Assembly: GCF_003863365.1 (NCBI RefSeq)
Contig: NZ_RQXT01000038.1
Span: 1-64,000, forward strand
Direction of reading: 5' to 3'
Source of the DNA: Mesorhizobium tamadayense
GTDB lineage: Bacteria > Pseudomonadota > Alphaproteobacteria > Rhizobiales > Rhizobiaceae
DNA length: 64,000 nucleotides
This document shows, one piece after another, positions 33,111 to 40,719 of the stretch. Numbering within the stretch: position 1 is the first letter of the stretch; the number at the start of each line of letters is the position of its first letter. The position numbers and the translations under genes are program-made. The notes beneath the pieces are model-generated. The model was not told where the DNA came from. It did no database searches and saw only the letters and a program-made list of their open reading frames with translations.

Positions 33111-33253
33111 ATGGGCGTCTCGGCCAATCTCCAAGGCATGCGACCTGCCAACGCAAGCACCATCCGACCAGTCAGATTTCCGTGCTAGGGAACTAGGATC
33201 GACAGCCGTTCCGAAAAGAGGGGCGGCCCGATTTTCGTAGCGGTTCCGGCCGC

Positions 33254-33451
33254 TCAGCTCTCTTTGACGTCCAGATCGTCGTCGAGCCGTTTTTCCAGCG
33301 CGACCAGATCGGCGGGCAGCGGCAGGCCCATGGCGCGCATTTCCCTGAGCTTCTCGCGCAGCTGCTCCTGCACCTCGTGCTCGTCCTTGGGCTGGTTCAC
33401 CATCTCCTCGAGCAGCAGGCTGATCTGGGCCTTGAACGATTCCAGCGCCAT
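33254..33451 (-). CDS. Small conserved-looking protein downstream of hrcA
   Basis: This 65-aa protein begins MALESFKAQISLLLEEMVNQ and continues with a charged helix (HEVQEQLREKLREMRAMGLP) and the acidic end RLDDDLDVKES. The ATG at 33451 has a near-perfect AGGAGGGG ribosome site, which makes it convincing as a real gene. It follows hrcA by 39 bp in the same direction and may be co-transcribed. I do not recognise a family; a coiled-coil or helical adaptor is likely. Confidence 0.75.
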   Translation of the reverse strand: MALESFKAQISLLLEEMVNQPKDEHEVQEQLREKLREMRAMGLPLPADLVALEKRLDDDLDVKES

Positions 33452-33489
33452 TTCCACCCCTCCTTGCGGCGATCCCCGATTGCTCCCGC

Positions 33490-34572
33490 TTAGCTCAGCA
33501 TGCGCGAAATCAACTGGGCAGTATAGTCGACCATAGGTACGATGCGGGCATAGTTGAGCCGGGTCGGGCCGATGACGCCGAGCGCGCCGATGACCCGCGC
33601 GTCCTTGTCGCGATAGGGCGCGACCACGAGCGACGAGCCGGACAGCGAGAACAGCTTGTTCTCCGAGCCGATGAAGATGCGCACGCCGGAACCTTGCTCG
33701 GCGAGGTCGAGAAGCTGCAGCAGCCCGTCCTGCGTTTCCAGGTCCTCGAACAGATGGCGCAGCAATTCGAGGTCCGCCTGGGCGGTGACGTTCTCCAGAA
33801 GATTGGCGCGGCCGCGCACGATGAGGCGCGCCGGCAGGCCGCTTTCGGCGCCGGCCCAGACCGCGAGGCCCTTCTCGACCAGGTCCTGCGACAGCGTGTC
33901 GAGGGCCGCCCTGGTCTCGTCCTTGATGCGGGCGATCTCGATGCGGGCCTCCGCCAGCGTGCGGCCGCGAATATGGGCGTTGAGGAAGTTCGAGGCCTCG
34001 TGCAGCTGCGAAACGGTGATGCCGGCGGGCAGGTCGACGACGCGGTTCTCGACGTCGCCGCCCTGCGACACCATGACGGCGAGCGCCTTGGTGGGTTCGA
34101 GCTGGATGAACTCGATATGCTTGAGCGCCACCTCGTTCTTGGCGGCGAGCACCAGGCCGGCGCCGCGCGACATGCCCGACAGCATCTGGCTGGCCTCGGT
34201 CAGCATATGCTCCAGCGTCGCGCCCGAGCCCGAGGCGCGCACCTGCGCCTCGATGACACGGCGCTCCTCGTCGGACAGATCGCCGAGTTCCATGAAGGCA
34301 TCGACGAAGAAGCGCAACCCGGTTTGCGTCGGCAGGCGGCCGGCCGAGATGTGCGGCGCATAGATCAGCCCCAGATGCTCGAGATCGCTCATCACGTTGC
34401 GGATGGTGGCCGGCGACAGCGAGGAGGGCATGATGCGCGACAGGCTGCGCGAGCCGACCGGCTCGCCGTCGCGCAGATAGGAATCGACAATCCGCCTGAA
34501 GATGTCGCGCGAGCGCATGTCGAGCGATTGAAGCGCGGGCGGCTGCGAAGCGGGATCGACTGCCTTGTTCAT
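33490..34572 (-). CDS. hrcA: Heat-inducible transcription repressor HrcA
   Basis: This 360-aa HrcA represses heat-shock operons such as groESL by binding CIRCE elements. The N-terminal winged helix is present at about residues 20-100 (SRDIFRRIVDSYLRDGEPVG, SLSPATIRNVMSDLEHLGLI, SAGRLPTQTGLRFFVDAF). The C-terminal core contains IGPTRLNYARIVPMVDYTAQ, the family signature. It is divergent from rph, an arrangement typical of Rhizobiales. No CIRCE element is seen in this window, so targets lie elsewhere. Confidence 0.96.
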   Translation of the reverse strand: MNKAVDPASQPPALQSLDMRSRDIFRRIVDSYLRDGEPVGSRSLSRIMPSSLSPATIRNVMSDLEHLGLIYAPHISAGRLPTQTGLRFFVDAFMELGDLSDEERRVIEAQVRASGSGATLEHMLTEASQMLSGMSRGAGLVLAAKNEVALKHIEFIQLEPTKALAVMVSQGGDVENRVVDLPAGITVSQLHEASNFLNAHIRGRTLAEARIEIARIKDETRAALDTLSQDLVEKGLAVWAGAESGLPARLIVRGRANLLENVTAQADLELLRHLFEDLETQDGLLQLLDLAEQGSGVRIFIGSENKLFSLSGSSLVVAPYRDKDARVIGALGVIGPTRLNYARIVPMVDYTAQLISRMLS

Positions 34573-34706
34573 TTCGGCGATGAACCTCCAACTGGAAGAT
34601 ATAGACTTAGGCGCCCCGGGCGCAACGGCCCATTTTCCTTTGCGCCATGCGCCGCATGCGTCTACAAGCCGCCGACGAATCCGAGAAAAGAACAGAAAGA
34701 GCCTCG

Positions 34707-35423
34707 ATGCGCCCCTCCAAACGCCAAGCCGACGAAATGCGCGCCATCTCCTTCGAGCGCGGCGTCTCCAAGCATGCCGAAGGCTCCTGCCTGGTGAAGT
34801 TCGGCGACACGCATGTGTTGTGCACGGCCAGCCTGGAGGAAAAGGTGCCGGCCTGGATGCGCAATTCTGGCAAGGGCTGGGTGACCGCTGAGTATGGCAT
34901 GCTGCCGCGCTCGACCGGCGAGCGCATGCGGCGCGAGGCGTCCACCGGCAAGCAGGGCGGCCGCACGCTGGAGATCCAGCGGCTGATCGGCCGCAGCCTG
35001 CGCGCCGTGGTCGACCTGCAGGCGCTGGGCGAACAGCAGATCACCGTCGACTGCGACGTCATCCAGGCTGATGGCGGTACCCGCACCGCCTCGATCACCG
35101 GCGGCTGGGTCGCGCTCTACGACTGCCTGCGCTGGATGGAGGCGCGCCAGATGGCGAGCGTCGCCAAGGTGCTGAAGGACCATGTGGCGGCGATTTCCTG
35201 CGGCATCCATGACGGCCAGCCGGTCATCGATCTCGATTACCTGGAGGATTCCTCGGCCGGCACCGACGCCAATTTCGTCATGACTGGCAAGGGCGGCATC
35301 GTCGAGATCCAGGGCACGGCCGAGGGCGAGCCTTTCTCCGAAGAGCAGTTTGCCGCGCTGATGGCGCTGGCCAAGAAAGGCATACAACGCCTGATCAGCC
35401 TGCAGCAGATGGCGGTGGTGTAG
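34707..35423 (+). CDS. rph: Ribonuclease PH
   Basis: This 238-aa phosphate-dependent 3'-5' exoribonuclease trims tRNA 3' ends. Motifs include MRPSKRQADEMR at the start, GDTHVLCTASLEEKVPAWMR, GWVTAEYGMLPRSTGER, and GGTRTASITGGWVALYDCL; the latter two contain residues for RNA and phosphate binding. The ATG at 34707 is the usual family start; an upstream frame extension is not needed. It is divergent from hrcA and is followed by a VOC gene, rdgB and hemW in the same direction. Confidence 0.97.
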   Translation: MRPSKRQADEMRAISFERGVSKHAEGSCLVKFGDTHVLCTASLEEKVPAWMRNSGKGWVTAEYGMLPRSTGERMRREASTGKQGGRTLEIQRLIGRSLRAVVDLQALGEQQITVDCDVIQADGGTRTASITGGWVALYDCLRWMEARQMASVAKVLKDHVAAISCGIHDGQPVIDLDYLEDSSAGTDANFVMTGKGGIVEIQGTAEGEPFSEEQFAALMALAKKGIQRLISLQQMAVV

Positions 35424-35462
35424 CGCGCCGCTTGGAAGGACAATGAGGTTGGCGATCCTTCA

Positions 35463-35620
35463 CACCCCCCTCTGGCCTGCCGGCCATCTCCCCCGCAAGG
35501 GGGGAGATCGGATGTCGCCGATGCTTTTGCCAATCGCCAGCGTCGCAGGAAGGCTGCCGGCGCAGCCACAGCTAATCTCCCTCCTTGCGGGGGAGATGCC
35601 CGGCAGGGCAGAGGGGGGTG
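35463..35620. repeat. Family B palindromic element, full copy
   Basis: This 158-bp copy has ends CACCCCCCTCTGGCCTGCCG and the mirror ending AGAGGGGGGTG. It lies between rph and the VOC gene. Its right end supplies the GAGGGGGG that sits 7-8 bp before the GTG start of the VOC gene, so the element appears to provide the ribosome binding site. Confidence 0.85.
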
Positions 35621-35624
35621 CCTC

Positions 35625-36035
35625 GTGACTCCTTCGGCGATCTTGGAATCAGCGCTCTACGTCACAGACTTGCACGCTGCGGAAGCCTTCTACCGCGACA
35701 TCCTCGGCCTCGAGCCGTTGGGTAAGGTCGAAGGCCGCCACGTCTTCTTCCGCTGCGGCGAGGGCGTGCTGCTGCTGTTCAACGCCGAAGCGACCAAAAT
35801 CCCGCCGGCGCCCGATGCCAGGCTGAAGGTGCCGCCGCACGGCACGGTCGGCGAGGGCCACCTCTGCTTCGCGGCGAGCGCCGATGAGATCGCCGAATGG
35901 CGCAGGCATCTGGCGGCAAAAAACATCGCCATCGAAAGCGAGTTCGAATGGCCGCAGGGCGGGCGCTCGATCTATATCCGCGACCCGTCGGGCAATTCGA
36001 TCGAGTTCGCGGAGCCAAGGATCTGGGGTCTCTGA
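35625..36035 (+). CDS. VOC/glyoxalase-superfamily protein
   Basis: This 136-aa protein is of the vicinal oxygen chelate superfamily with two beta-alpha-beta repeats. It reads ESALYVTDLHAAEAFYRDIL, then GLEPLGKVEGRHVFFRCGEG and a C-terminal RSIYIRDPSGNSIEFAEPRI; candidate metal ligands are the His in GEGHLCF and the final Glu. The GTG start at 35625 is only a few bases after the palindromic element. It overlaps rdgB by one base (TGATG). The substrate is unknown. Confidence 0.85.
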   Translation: MTPSAILESALYVTDLHAAEAFYRDILGLEPLGKVEGRHVFFRCGEGVLLLFNAEATKIPPAPDARLKVPPHGTVGEGHLCFAASADEIAEWRRHLAAKNIAIESEFEWPQGGRSIYIRDPSGNSIEFAEPRIWGL

Positions 36036-36712
36036 TGCATCAGCTCAACGGACAAAAGATCGTCGTCGCCAGCCACAATGATGGCAAGCTGCGCGAATTC
36101 GCCGACCTGATGGCGCCGTTCGGCTTCGAGGCGAAGTCGGCCAAGGAATACGGCCTGCCGGAACCGGACGAGACCGGCACGACCTTTGAGGAGAATGCCT
36201 ATATCAAGGCATATGCCGCGGCCAAGGCGACCGGCCTGCCGGCGCTGTCGGACGATTCCGGGCTGTGCGTCGACGCGCTGGACGGCGCGCCGGGCGTCTA
36301 CACCGCCAACTGGGCCGAGACGCCGGACGGCAGCAGGGATTTCGGCATGGCCATGCAGCGCACCGAAGTGGCGCTGCAGGAGGTCGGCGCCGTGGAGCCC
36401 GCGCGACGCACCGGCCGCTTCGTCGCCGTCATCTGCCTCGCCTTCCCGGATGGCGAGGCCGAATATTATCGCGGCGAGGCCGAAGGCACGCTGGTCTGGC
36501 CGCCGCGCGGCACGCTCGGCTTCGGCTACGATCCGGTGTTCCTGCCCAACGGTTTCGACAAGACCTTTGGCGAGATGAGCGCGGAGGAAAAACACGGCTG
36601 GAAGCCAGGCCAGGCAACGGCGCTGTCGCACCGAGCCCGTGCCTTCCAGAAGTTTGCGCAAGCCCGATTGGATTTGGCGCGCTTGGATTTGGCCAGGCTC
36701 GGCTCAAAATGA
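36035..36712 (+). CDS. rdgB: RdgB/HAM1 non-canonical purine NTP pyrophosphatase
   Basis: This 225-aa enzyme hydrolyses (d)ITP and XTP to keep deaminated purines out of nucleic acids. Motifs are KIVVASHNDGKLREFADLM, GTTFEENAYIKAYAAAKATG, LSDDSGLCVDALDGAPGVYT, and GFGYDPVFLPNG. The C-terminal tail ends in a short repeat (ARLDLARLDLARLGSK) that looks like a local duplication. The start overlaps the VOC stop (TGATG) and its stop overlaps hemW (ATGA), so the three genes are translationally coupled. Confidence 0.96.
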   Translation: MHQLNGQKIVVASHNDGKLREFADLMAPFGFEAKSAKEYGLPEPDETGTTFEENAYIKAYAAAKATGLPALSDDSGLCVDALDGAPGVYTANWAETPDGSRDFGMAMQRTEVALQEVGAVEPARRTGRFVAVICLAFPDGEAEYYRGEAEGTLVWPPRGTLGFGYDPVFLPNGFDKTFGEMSAEEKHGWKPGQATALSHRARAFQKFAQARLDLARLDLARLGSK

Positions 36713-37887
36713 TCGGGATCGGCCAAACCATGCCGCTCGACCGCAGCCCCGGATTCGGCGTCTATATCCATTGGCCGTTCTGCGCGGCCAAGTGCCCTTA
36801 CTGTGATTTCAACAGCCATGTCCGCCACCAGCCGGTCGACCAGGAGCGTTTCGCACGCGCCTTCGAGACGGAGCTGGCGACCATGCGCGCCCGCAGCGGG
36901 CCGCGCGAGGTGACCAGCATCTTCCTCGGCGGCGGCACGCCGTCGCTGATGAAGCCCGAAACCGTGGCGGCGGTGCTGGACGCGGTGGCGAAGAACTGGA
37001 CGGTGCCTGACGGTATCGAGGTGACGCTGGAGGCGAACCCCTCCTCGGTCGAGGCGGAGCGCTTCCGCGGCTATCGCGCGGCCGGCGTCAATCGCGTCTC
37101 GCTCGGCGTGCAGGCGCTCAACGACAAGGATCTGCGCTTCCTCGGCCGGCTGCACAATGTCGAGGAGGCCTTGCACGCCATCGGGCTAGCGCGGGAGATT
37201 TTCCCGCGGCTGTCCTTTGATCTCATCTATGCGCGACCAGGCCAGACGCCCGAGTCCTGGCGGGCGGAGCTCGAAGAGGCGATCGGCCATGCCGCCGACC
37301 ACCTGTCGCTCTACCAGCTGACCATCGAGGAAGGCACGCCGTTCCATGCGCTGCATGCGGCGCGCAAATTCACCATTCCGGACAATGACCAGGCGGCCGA
37401 TCTCTACGCGCTGACGCAGGAGGTGACCGAAGCGCATGGGCTGCCTGCCTATGAGATCTCCAACCACGCGCGGCCGGGCGCCGAGAGCCGGCACAATCTG
37501 ACCTACTGGCGCTACGGCGAATATGTCGGCGTCGGACCGGGCGCGCATGGCCGCTTCGTCGAGAACGGCCGCCGCACGGTGACGGTCGCCGAGAAGATGC
37601 CGGAAACCTGGCTCAACCTGGTCGAGGCCAAGGGCCACGGCGTCACCGGCGGCGAGATCCTGACGCGCTCGGAAGAGGCCGACGAGTTCCTGCTGATGGG
37701 ACTGAGGCTTGCCGAAGGCATCGACCTTCAGCGCTACGAGACGTTTGCCGGGCGCGGCCTATCGAGCGACAGGTTGTCGGTGCTGCAGGAGGAAGGGCTC
37801 GTGGCGCCGGTCGGCAACGCTCGGCTCCGCGCCACCACGGCCGGCATGATCGTGCTGGATGCGGTGGTGGCGGATTTGGCGCGGTAG
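36709..37887 (+). CDS. hemW: Radical SAM haem chaperone HemW
   Basis: This 392-aa radical SAM protein is of the HemW family, once annotated as a coproporphyrinogen oxidase-like protein. The iron-sulfur motif CAAKCPYCDFNSH has the three cysteines with Phe after the third motif, as in HemW rather than HemN. Further family segments are TSIFLGGGTPSLM, GVNRVSLGVQALNDKDLRFL, GRLHNVEEAL, and YWRYGEYVGVGPGAHGRF. The C-terminal winged region is present. The family is known to bind and insert haem into proteins. It ends the rdgB unit. Confidence 0.94.
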   Translation: MIGIGQTMPLDRSPGFGVYIHWPFCAAKCPYCDFNSHVRHQPVDQERFARAFETELATMRARSGPREVTSIFLGGGTPSLMKPETVAAVLDAVAKNWTVPDGIEVTLEANPSSVEAERFRGYRAAGVNRVSLGVQALNDKDLRFLGRLHNVEEALHAIGLAREIFPRLSFDLIYARPGQTPESWRAELEEAIGHAADHLSLYQLTIEEGTPFHALHAARKFTIPDNDQAADLYALTQEVTEAHGLPAYEISNHARPGAESRHNLTYWRYGEYVGVGPGAHGRFVENGRRTVTVAEKMPETWLNLVEAKGHGVTGGEILTRSEEADEFLLMGLRLAEGIDLQRYETFAGRGLSSDRLSVLQEEGLVAPVGNARLRATTAGMIVLDAVVADLAR

Positions 37888-37999
37888 GGGCCGCAGCCCG
37901 GCGGCTGGATCCTCCGGTGTTACGATTTATCGGCTCGAGCAAGGATGCTACGGCTCGGTGTATTCTACCTGAAGCAATCGCATCCAACATAGGCTTGCT

Positions 38000-38324
38000 A
38001 TGAAGTTCCTGATCCACGAGACGCTGCGGACTTTGAACACGAATGATGTTTTCGAGTTTGGGCTGACCGACATATCGAAATCTCAAGAATATGACGATCT
38101 CTACGAGGCTGAGGCAAAAATCATAAAGGACCAGACGGTCATAAGAAAATATAAGGCGTCAGGCCTGAGCGAGTTCGACGTGGTGCAGCAATTTTGTGAC
38201 GTACGTAGGGATAAACCTCAGGGCAATTGCAAAAGACGACTCAGTAGAATTCGATCTTCTCGGACTTACGCTTGATCAATACATCCCTTTAACCAAAACG
38301 ATACGCGAGATCTGGGATGAGTAG
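38000..38324 (+). pseudogene. Frameshifted low-GC hypothetical gene
   Basis: The frame opened by ATG 38000 reads MKFLIHETLRTLNTNDVFEF and continues to about 38194, where it shifts; the intact continuation is in another frame (INLRAIAKDDSVEFDLLGL then TLDQYIPLTKTIREIWDE) up to a TAG at 38322-38324. Removing one T from the TTTT run at 38192-38195 joins both into one 107-residue protein. The composition is clearly more AT-rich than neighbours, suggesting transfer. I recognise no family. It could be a decayed gene, a sequencing slip or a slippage-controlled gene. Confidence 0.6.
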
Positions 38325-38390
38325 GTGCCTTCGATGGAGTGCAATTTGGTCTTCCGGCCAAAGAAATGGCCCGTCTAAAGATGGAAGCAT

Positions 38391-38711
38391 GTGAAGAACG
38401 TCCTCTTCGTTTGCAGCCAGAATCGCCTTCGCAGCCCGACCGCCGAGCAGGTGTTTTCCAACCGGCGCGACATCGAGGTCGAATCAGCCGGCACTAATCA
38501 CGACGCGGACAACCCGCTGACGCGTGAGCTGGTCGCCTGGGCCGACATCATCTTCGTCATGGAGAAGGCGCATCGCGCCAAGCTGCAGAAGAAATTCCGG
38601 GCAAGCCTGAAGGGTGCCAGAGTGATCTGCCTCGACATCCCCAACGACTATGAGTTCATGGAACCGGAGTTGGTGCGGATTCCGGAGACGAAGGTCCCGC
38701 GATATCTTTAG
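38391..38711 (+). CDS. Low-molecular-weight protein tyrosine phosphatase-like
   Basis: This 106-aa protein starts VKNVLFVCSQNRLRSPTAEQ at a GTG (38391), with GGAAG just upstream. The P-loop CSQNRLRS fits the CX5RS phosphatase motif, placed near the N-terminus as in LMW-PTPs. A later CLDIPNDYEFM may supply the general-acid Asp. It is shorter than classical LMW-PTPs (about 150 aa) and belongs to a compact subgroup. It follows the frameshifted low-GC gene and may have arrived with it; the target is unknown. Confidence 0.78.
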   Translation: MKNVLFVCSQNRLRSPTAEQVFSNRRDIEVESAGTNHDADNPLTRELVAWADIIFVMEKAHRAKLQKKFRASLKGARVICLDIPNDYEFMEPELVRIPETKVPRYL

Positions 38712-38736
38712 CGGAGGCGGCGCTCCCAGCACCTTC

Positions 38737-38889
38737 GTCATCCTCGGGCTTTGACCCGAGGATTCATGCCGTGACCTCGGCCGAGGGTGTAGCGGAGCAG
38801 AATTCTGCACCGCTGGCGACGCTTCAATGCAACAGGATCCCAGGGTCTTCGCTACGTCGCTTCGCTCCTTGCTTCGCCCAGGGATGACG
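38737..38889. repeat. Family A composite palindrome, full copy
   Basis: TTCGTCATCCTCGGGCTTTG opens the left arm, GCAGAATTCTGC lies at 38797-38808 in the centre, and the right arm runs from AGGATCCCAGGGTCTTCGC to GGGATGACGAAG. It lies between the phosphatase gene and rsmI. Confidence 0.85.
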
Positions 38890-38925
38890 AAGCGAGAGAG
38901 CCGTCTGCGGCTCAAATGGGACGCT

Positions 38926-39114
38926 CTAAGCTTCGTGCTTCTGGCGGTGCTTGCCGCGGTTCTTCTCCGCATGCGCCTCACCTTCGCGGACGGGCTTGCT
39001 GCCAGCCTTGTCGCGGCGAGCGCCGGACTGATCGGCTATCGGATGGGTCGGCTCGCCCTCGCGGGCGGTTTTGCTTTCGAGTCGGCTGATGAAGATGTCA
39101 AAGCGATTAGGCAT
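38926..39114 (-). CDS. Possible small hydrophilic protein (62 aa)
   Basis: A 62-aa minus-strand frame reads MPNRFDIFISRLESKTAREG and ends in a basic tail (EKNRGKHRQKHEA). A GGAGGAG lies about 12 bp before its ATG, rather far. The opposite strand is also open and has a hydrophobic stretch, so coding is uncertain. No family recognised. It is the only gene candidate in the 38890-39270 gap. Confidence 0.3.
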   Translation of the reverse strand: MPNRFDIFISRLESKTAREGEPTHPIADQSGARRDKAGSKPVREGEAHAEKNRGKHRQKHEA

Positions 39115-39270
39115 CGTCGGGTCCTGCTCCTCCGGGGAATCAGGGTTGAAAATCTGCCGGCGCCGGTTTCGTTCCTCACTGTGGCGAAGGCATGGCGGTT
39201 TCCTTGCCTCGACTTCACGTTTTGCAACCGGCCGTGAGCCATGCCAAACAGGGTGAATGGAGGGTTATTC

Positions 39271-40161
39271 TTGACCGGCGACAAACGCAGCTATGTGATA
39301 GGCCAGACCGAGATGCCGGTGCGGCCGCTGGAGCCGGCGCTCTATCTGGTGGCGACGCCGATCGGCAATCTCGCCGACATCACGCTGCGCGCGCTGGAGA
39401 CGCTGGCCAGCGCCGATATCGTCGCCTGCGAGGACACGCGCGTCTCGCGCGTGCTGCTCGAACGCTACGGCATCCGCCGCCGCACCACGGCCTATCACGA
39501 GCACAATGCCGGCGAGGCCGGACCGAAGCTGATAGCAGCGCTCCAAGCTGGACAGAGCGTGGCGCTGATTTCCGACGCCGGTACGCCGCTGGTCTCCGAT
39601 CCCGGCTATAGGTTGGTCGGCGAAGCGCTCGACCACGGCATCCGCGTCGTGCCCATCCCCGGACCATCGGCGGCTCTTGCCGCGCTGACGGCTTCCGGCC
39701 TGCCCTCCGATGCGTTCCTGTTCGCCGGTTTTCTACCCGCCAAGGCAGGCCAGCGGCTGACCAAGCTCGAGAGCTTCAGGCAGGTGCCCGCGACGCTGAT
39801 CTTCTTCGAATCGCCGCGCCGGCTGGCCGAGACGCTTGCCGCGATGGTGAACGTGCTCGGCGGCGGTCGCCGGGGCGCGATCGGCCGCGAGCTGACCAAG
39901 ACATTCGAGGAGATGCGGACGGGCACGCTAGGCGCGCTTGCCGAGCACTATGCAGCCGCCGATACGCCGAAGGGCGAGATCGTCATCTGCGTCGGTCCGG
40001 CGGAGGCGACCGCGGACCAGCCGGCCGACATCGACCGGCTGCTTTTGTCGCTAGCGGCGGAAATGCCGGCCTCCAAGGCGGCGGCGGAAGCGGCGAAGAT
40101 GACCGGCGGCCAGAAACAGGCGCTTTACCGGCGGCTGCTGGAGCTCAAGGACAGACCATGA
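39271..40161 (+). CDS. rsmI: 16S rRNA (cytidine-2'-O)-methyltransferase RsmI
   Basis: This protein of about 296 aa methylates the 2'-O of C1402 in 16S rRNA. Motifs are LYLVATPIGNLADITLRALE, DIVACEDTRVSRVLLERYGI, VALISDAGTPLVSDPGYRLV, and FAGFLPAKAGQR, all characteristic of the tetrapyrrole-methylase fold RsmI. The frame is open from ATG 39241, but the TTG at 39271 has a strong GGAGGG six bases upstream, so I prefer it. Next downstream is yraN, a common gene order. Confidence 0.95.
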   Translation: MTGDKRSYVIGQTEMPVRPLEPALYLVATPIGNLADITLRALETLASADIVACEDTRVSRVLLERYGIRRRTTAYHEHNAGEAGPKLIAALQAGQSVALISDAGTPLVSDPGYRLVGEALDHGIRVVPIPGPSAALAALTASGLPSDAFLFAGFLPAKAGQRLTKLESFRQVPATLIFFESPRRLAETLAAMVNVLGGGRRGAIGRELTKTFEEMRTGTLGALAEHYAAADTPKGEIVICVGPAEATADQPADIDRLLLSLAAEMPASKAAAEAAKMTGGQKQALYRRLLELKDRP

Positions 40162-40222
40162 TCCCGAACCGAAGGTCAGCGAACGCAAAAAGTGGAAACC
40201 GGTTTTCGGAAAAGATCATGGT
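40159..40222. repeat. Family D intergenic palindrome between rsmI and yraN
   Basis: The ends CATGATCCCGAACCG and TTCGGAAAAGATCATGG are near-complementary. The right part AAAGTGGAAACCGGTTTTCGG is a widespread rhizobial intergenic palindrome. It begins in the last codons of rsmI, so the element overlaps the rsmI stop codon. Confidence 0.7.
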
Positions 40223-40233
40223 CAAACAAAGAG

Positions 40234-40620
40234 ATGCCGGCGGTGGCTGAGCGCTCGATCGGGCATCGGCGCAAGGCTTATCGGCGTGGCCATCGCGGCG
40301 AATGACTGGCGGCGCTGGCGCTTATGGTGAAGGGCTATCGCATCCTCGCGCGCCGCCATCGCACGAAACTCGGCGAGATCGACCTGATCGCCCGGCGCGG
40401 CGATCTCGTGCTGTTCGTCGAGCTCAAGGCGCGGCGAACGCTGATCGAGGCGATGGAGGCGATCGCCCACGCGTCGGAGCGGCGCATCGAGGGTGCGGCC
40501 GACCTCTGGCTCTCACGCCAGCCGGATTATGGCAGGCTATCCGTGCGCTTCGACATGATGGCGGTGCTGCCCTGGCGCTGGCCGGTGCATGTCGAGAATG
40601 CGTTTTATGGGCGGAATTGA
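40234..40620 (+). pseudogene. yraN: yraN (UPF0102) interrupted by an in-frame TGA
   Basis: YraN proteins (about 120-130 aa, nuclease-like fold) are usually encoded after rsmI. Here the frame from ATG 40234 reads MPAVAERSIGHRRKAYRRGH then RGE and hits TGA at 40303-40305. Immediately after it the frame resumes in family register (LAALALMVKGYRILARR, then TKLGEIDLIARRGDLVLFVE). The family usually has Trp at the stop position, so TGG to TGA explains it. A restart at ATG 40324 would give 98 aa without the conserved N-terminal Glu. It is either a pseudogene, a recent mutation or a base error. Confidence 0.8.
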
Positions 40621-40629
40621 GCCATTCCC

Positions 40630-40690
40630 TTCGTCATCCACGGGCGGAGCGAGGAGCGTAGCGACGCAGCGCAGACCCGTGGATGGCGAA
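40630..40690. repeat. Family A short single-arm copy
   Basis: TTCGTCATCCACGGGCGGAG, then the recurring GCGAGGAGCGTAGCGACGCA block, closing with CCCGTGGATGGCGAAG. The two ends are complementary, forming one hairpin. It lies between yraN and uppP (convergent) and may serve as a bidirectional terminator. Confidence 0.75.
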
Positions 40691-40719
40691 GGCGTGTTGG
40701 AGCGCCGCCTCGGTGTTAA

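Noticed and set aside
33189..33210. GGAAC...CGTT as another EcfG promoter
   Set aside because: The spacer is only 13 bp, too short for the 16-17 bp needed.
34707..37887. CIRCE element near hrcA
   Set aside because: No TTAGCACTC-N9-GAGTGCTAA-like sequence was found in the hrcA/rph intergenic region.
38827..39237. 136-codon plus-strand frame with a hydrophobic stretch
   Set aside because: It starts inside the family A repeat, lacks a ribosome site, and the C-terminal half does not look like protein.
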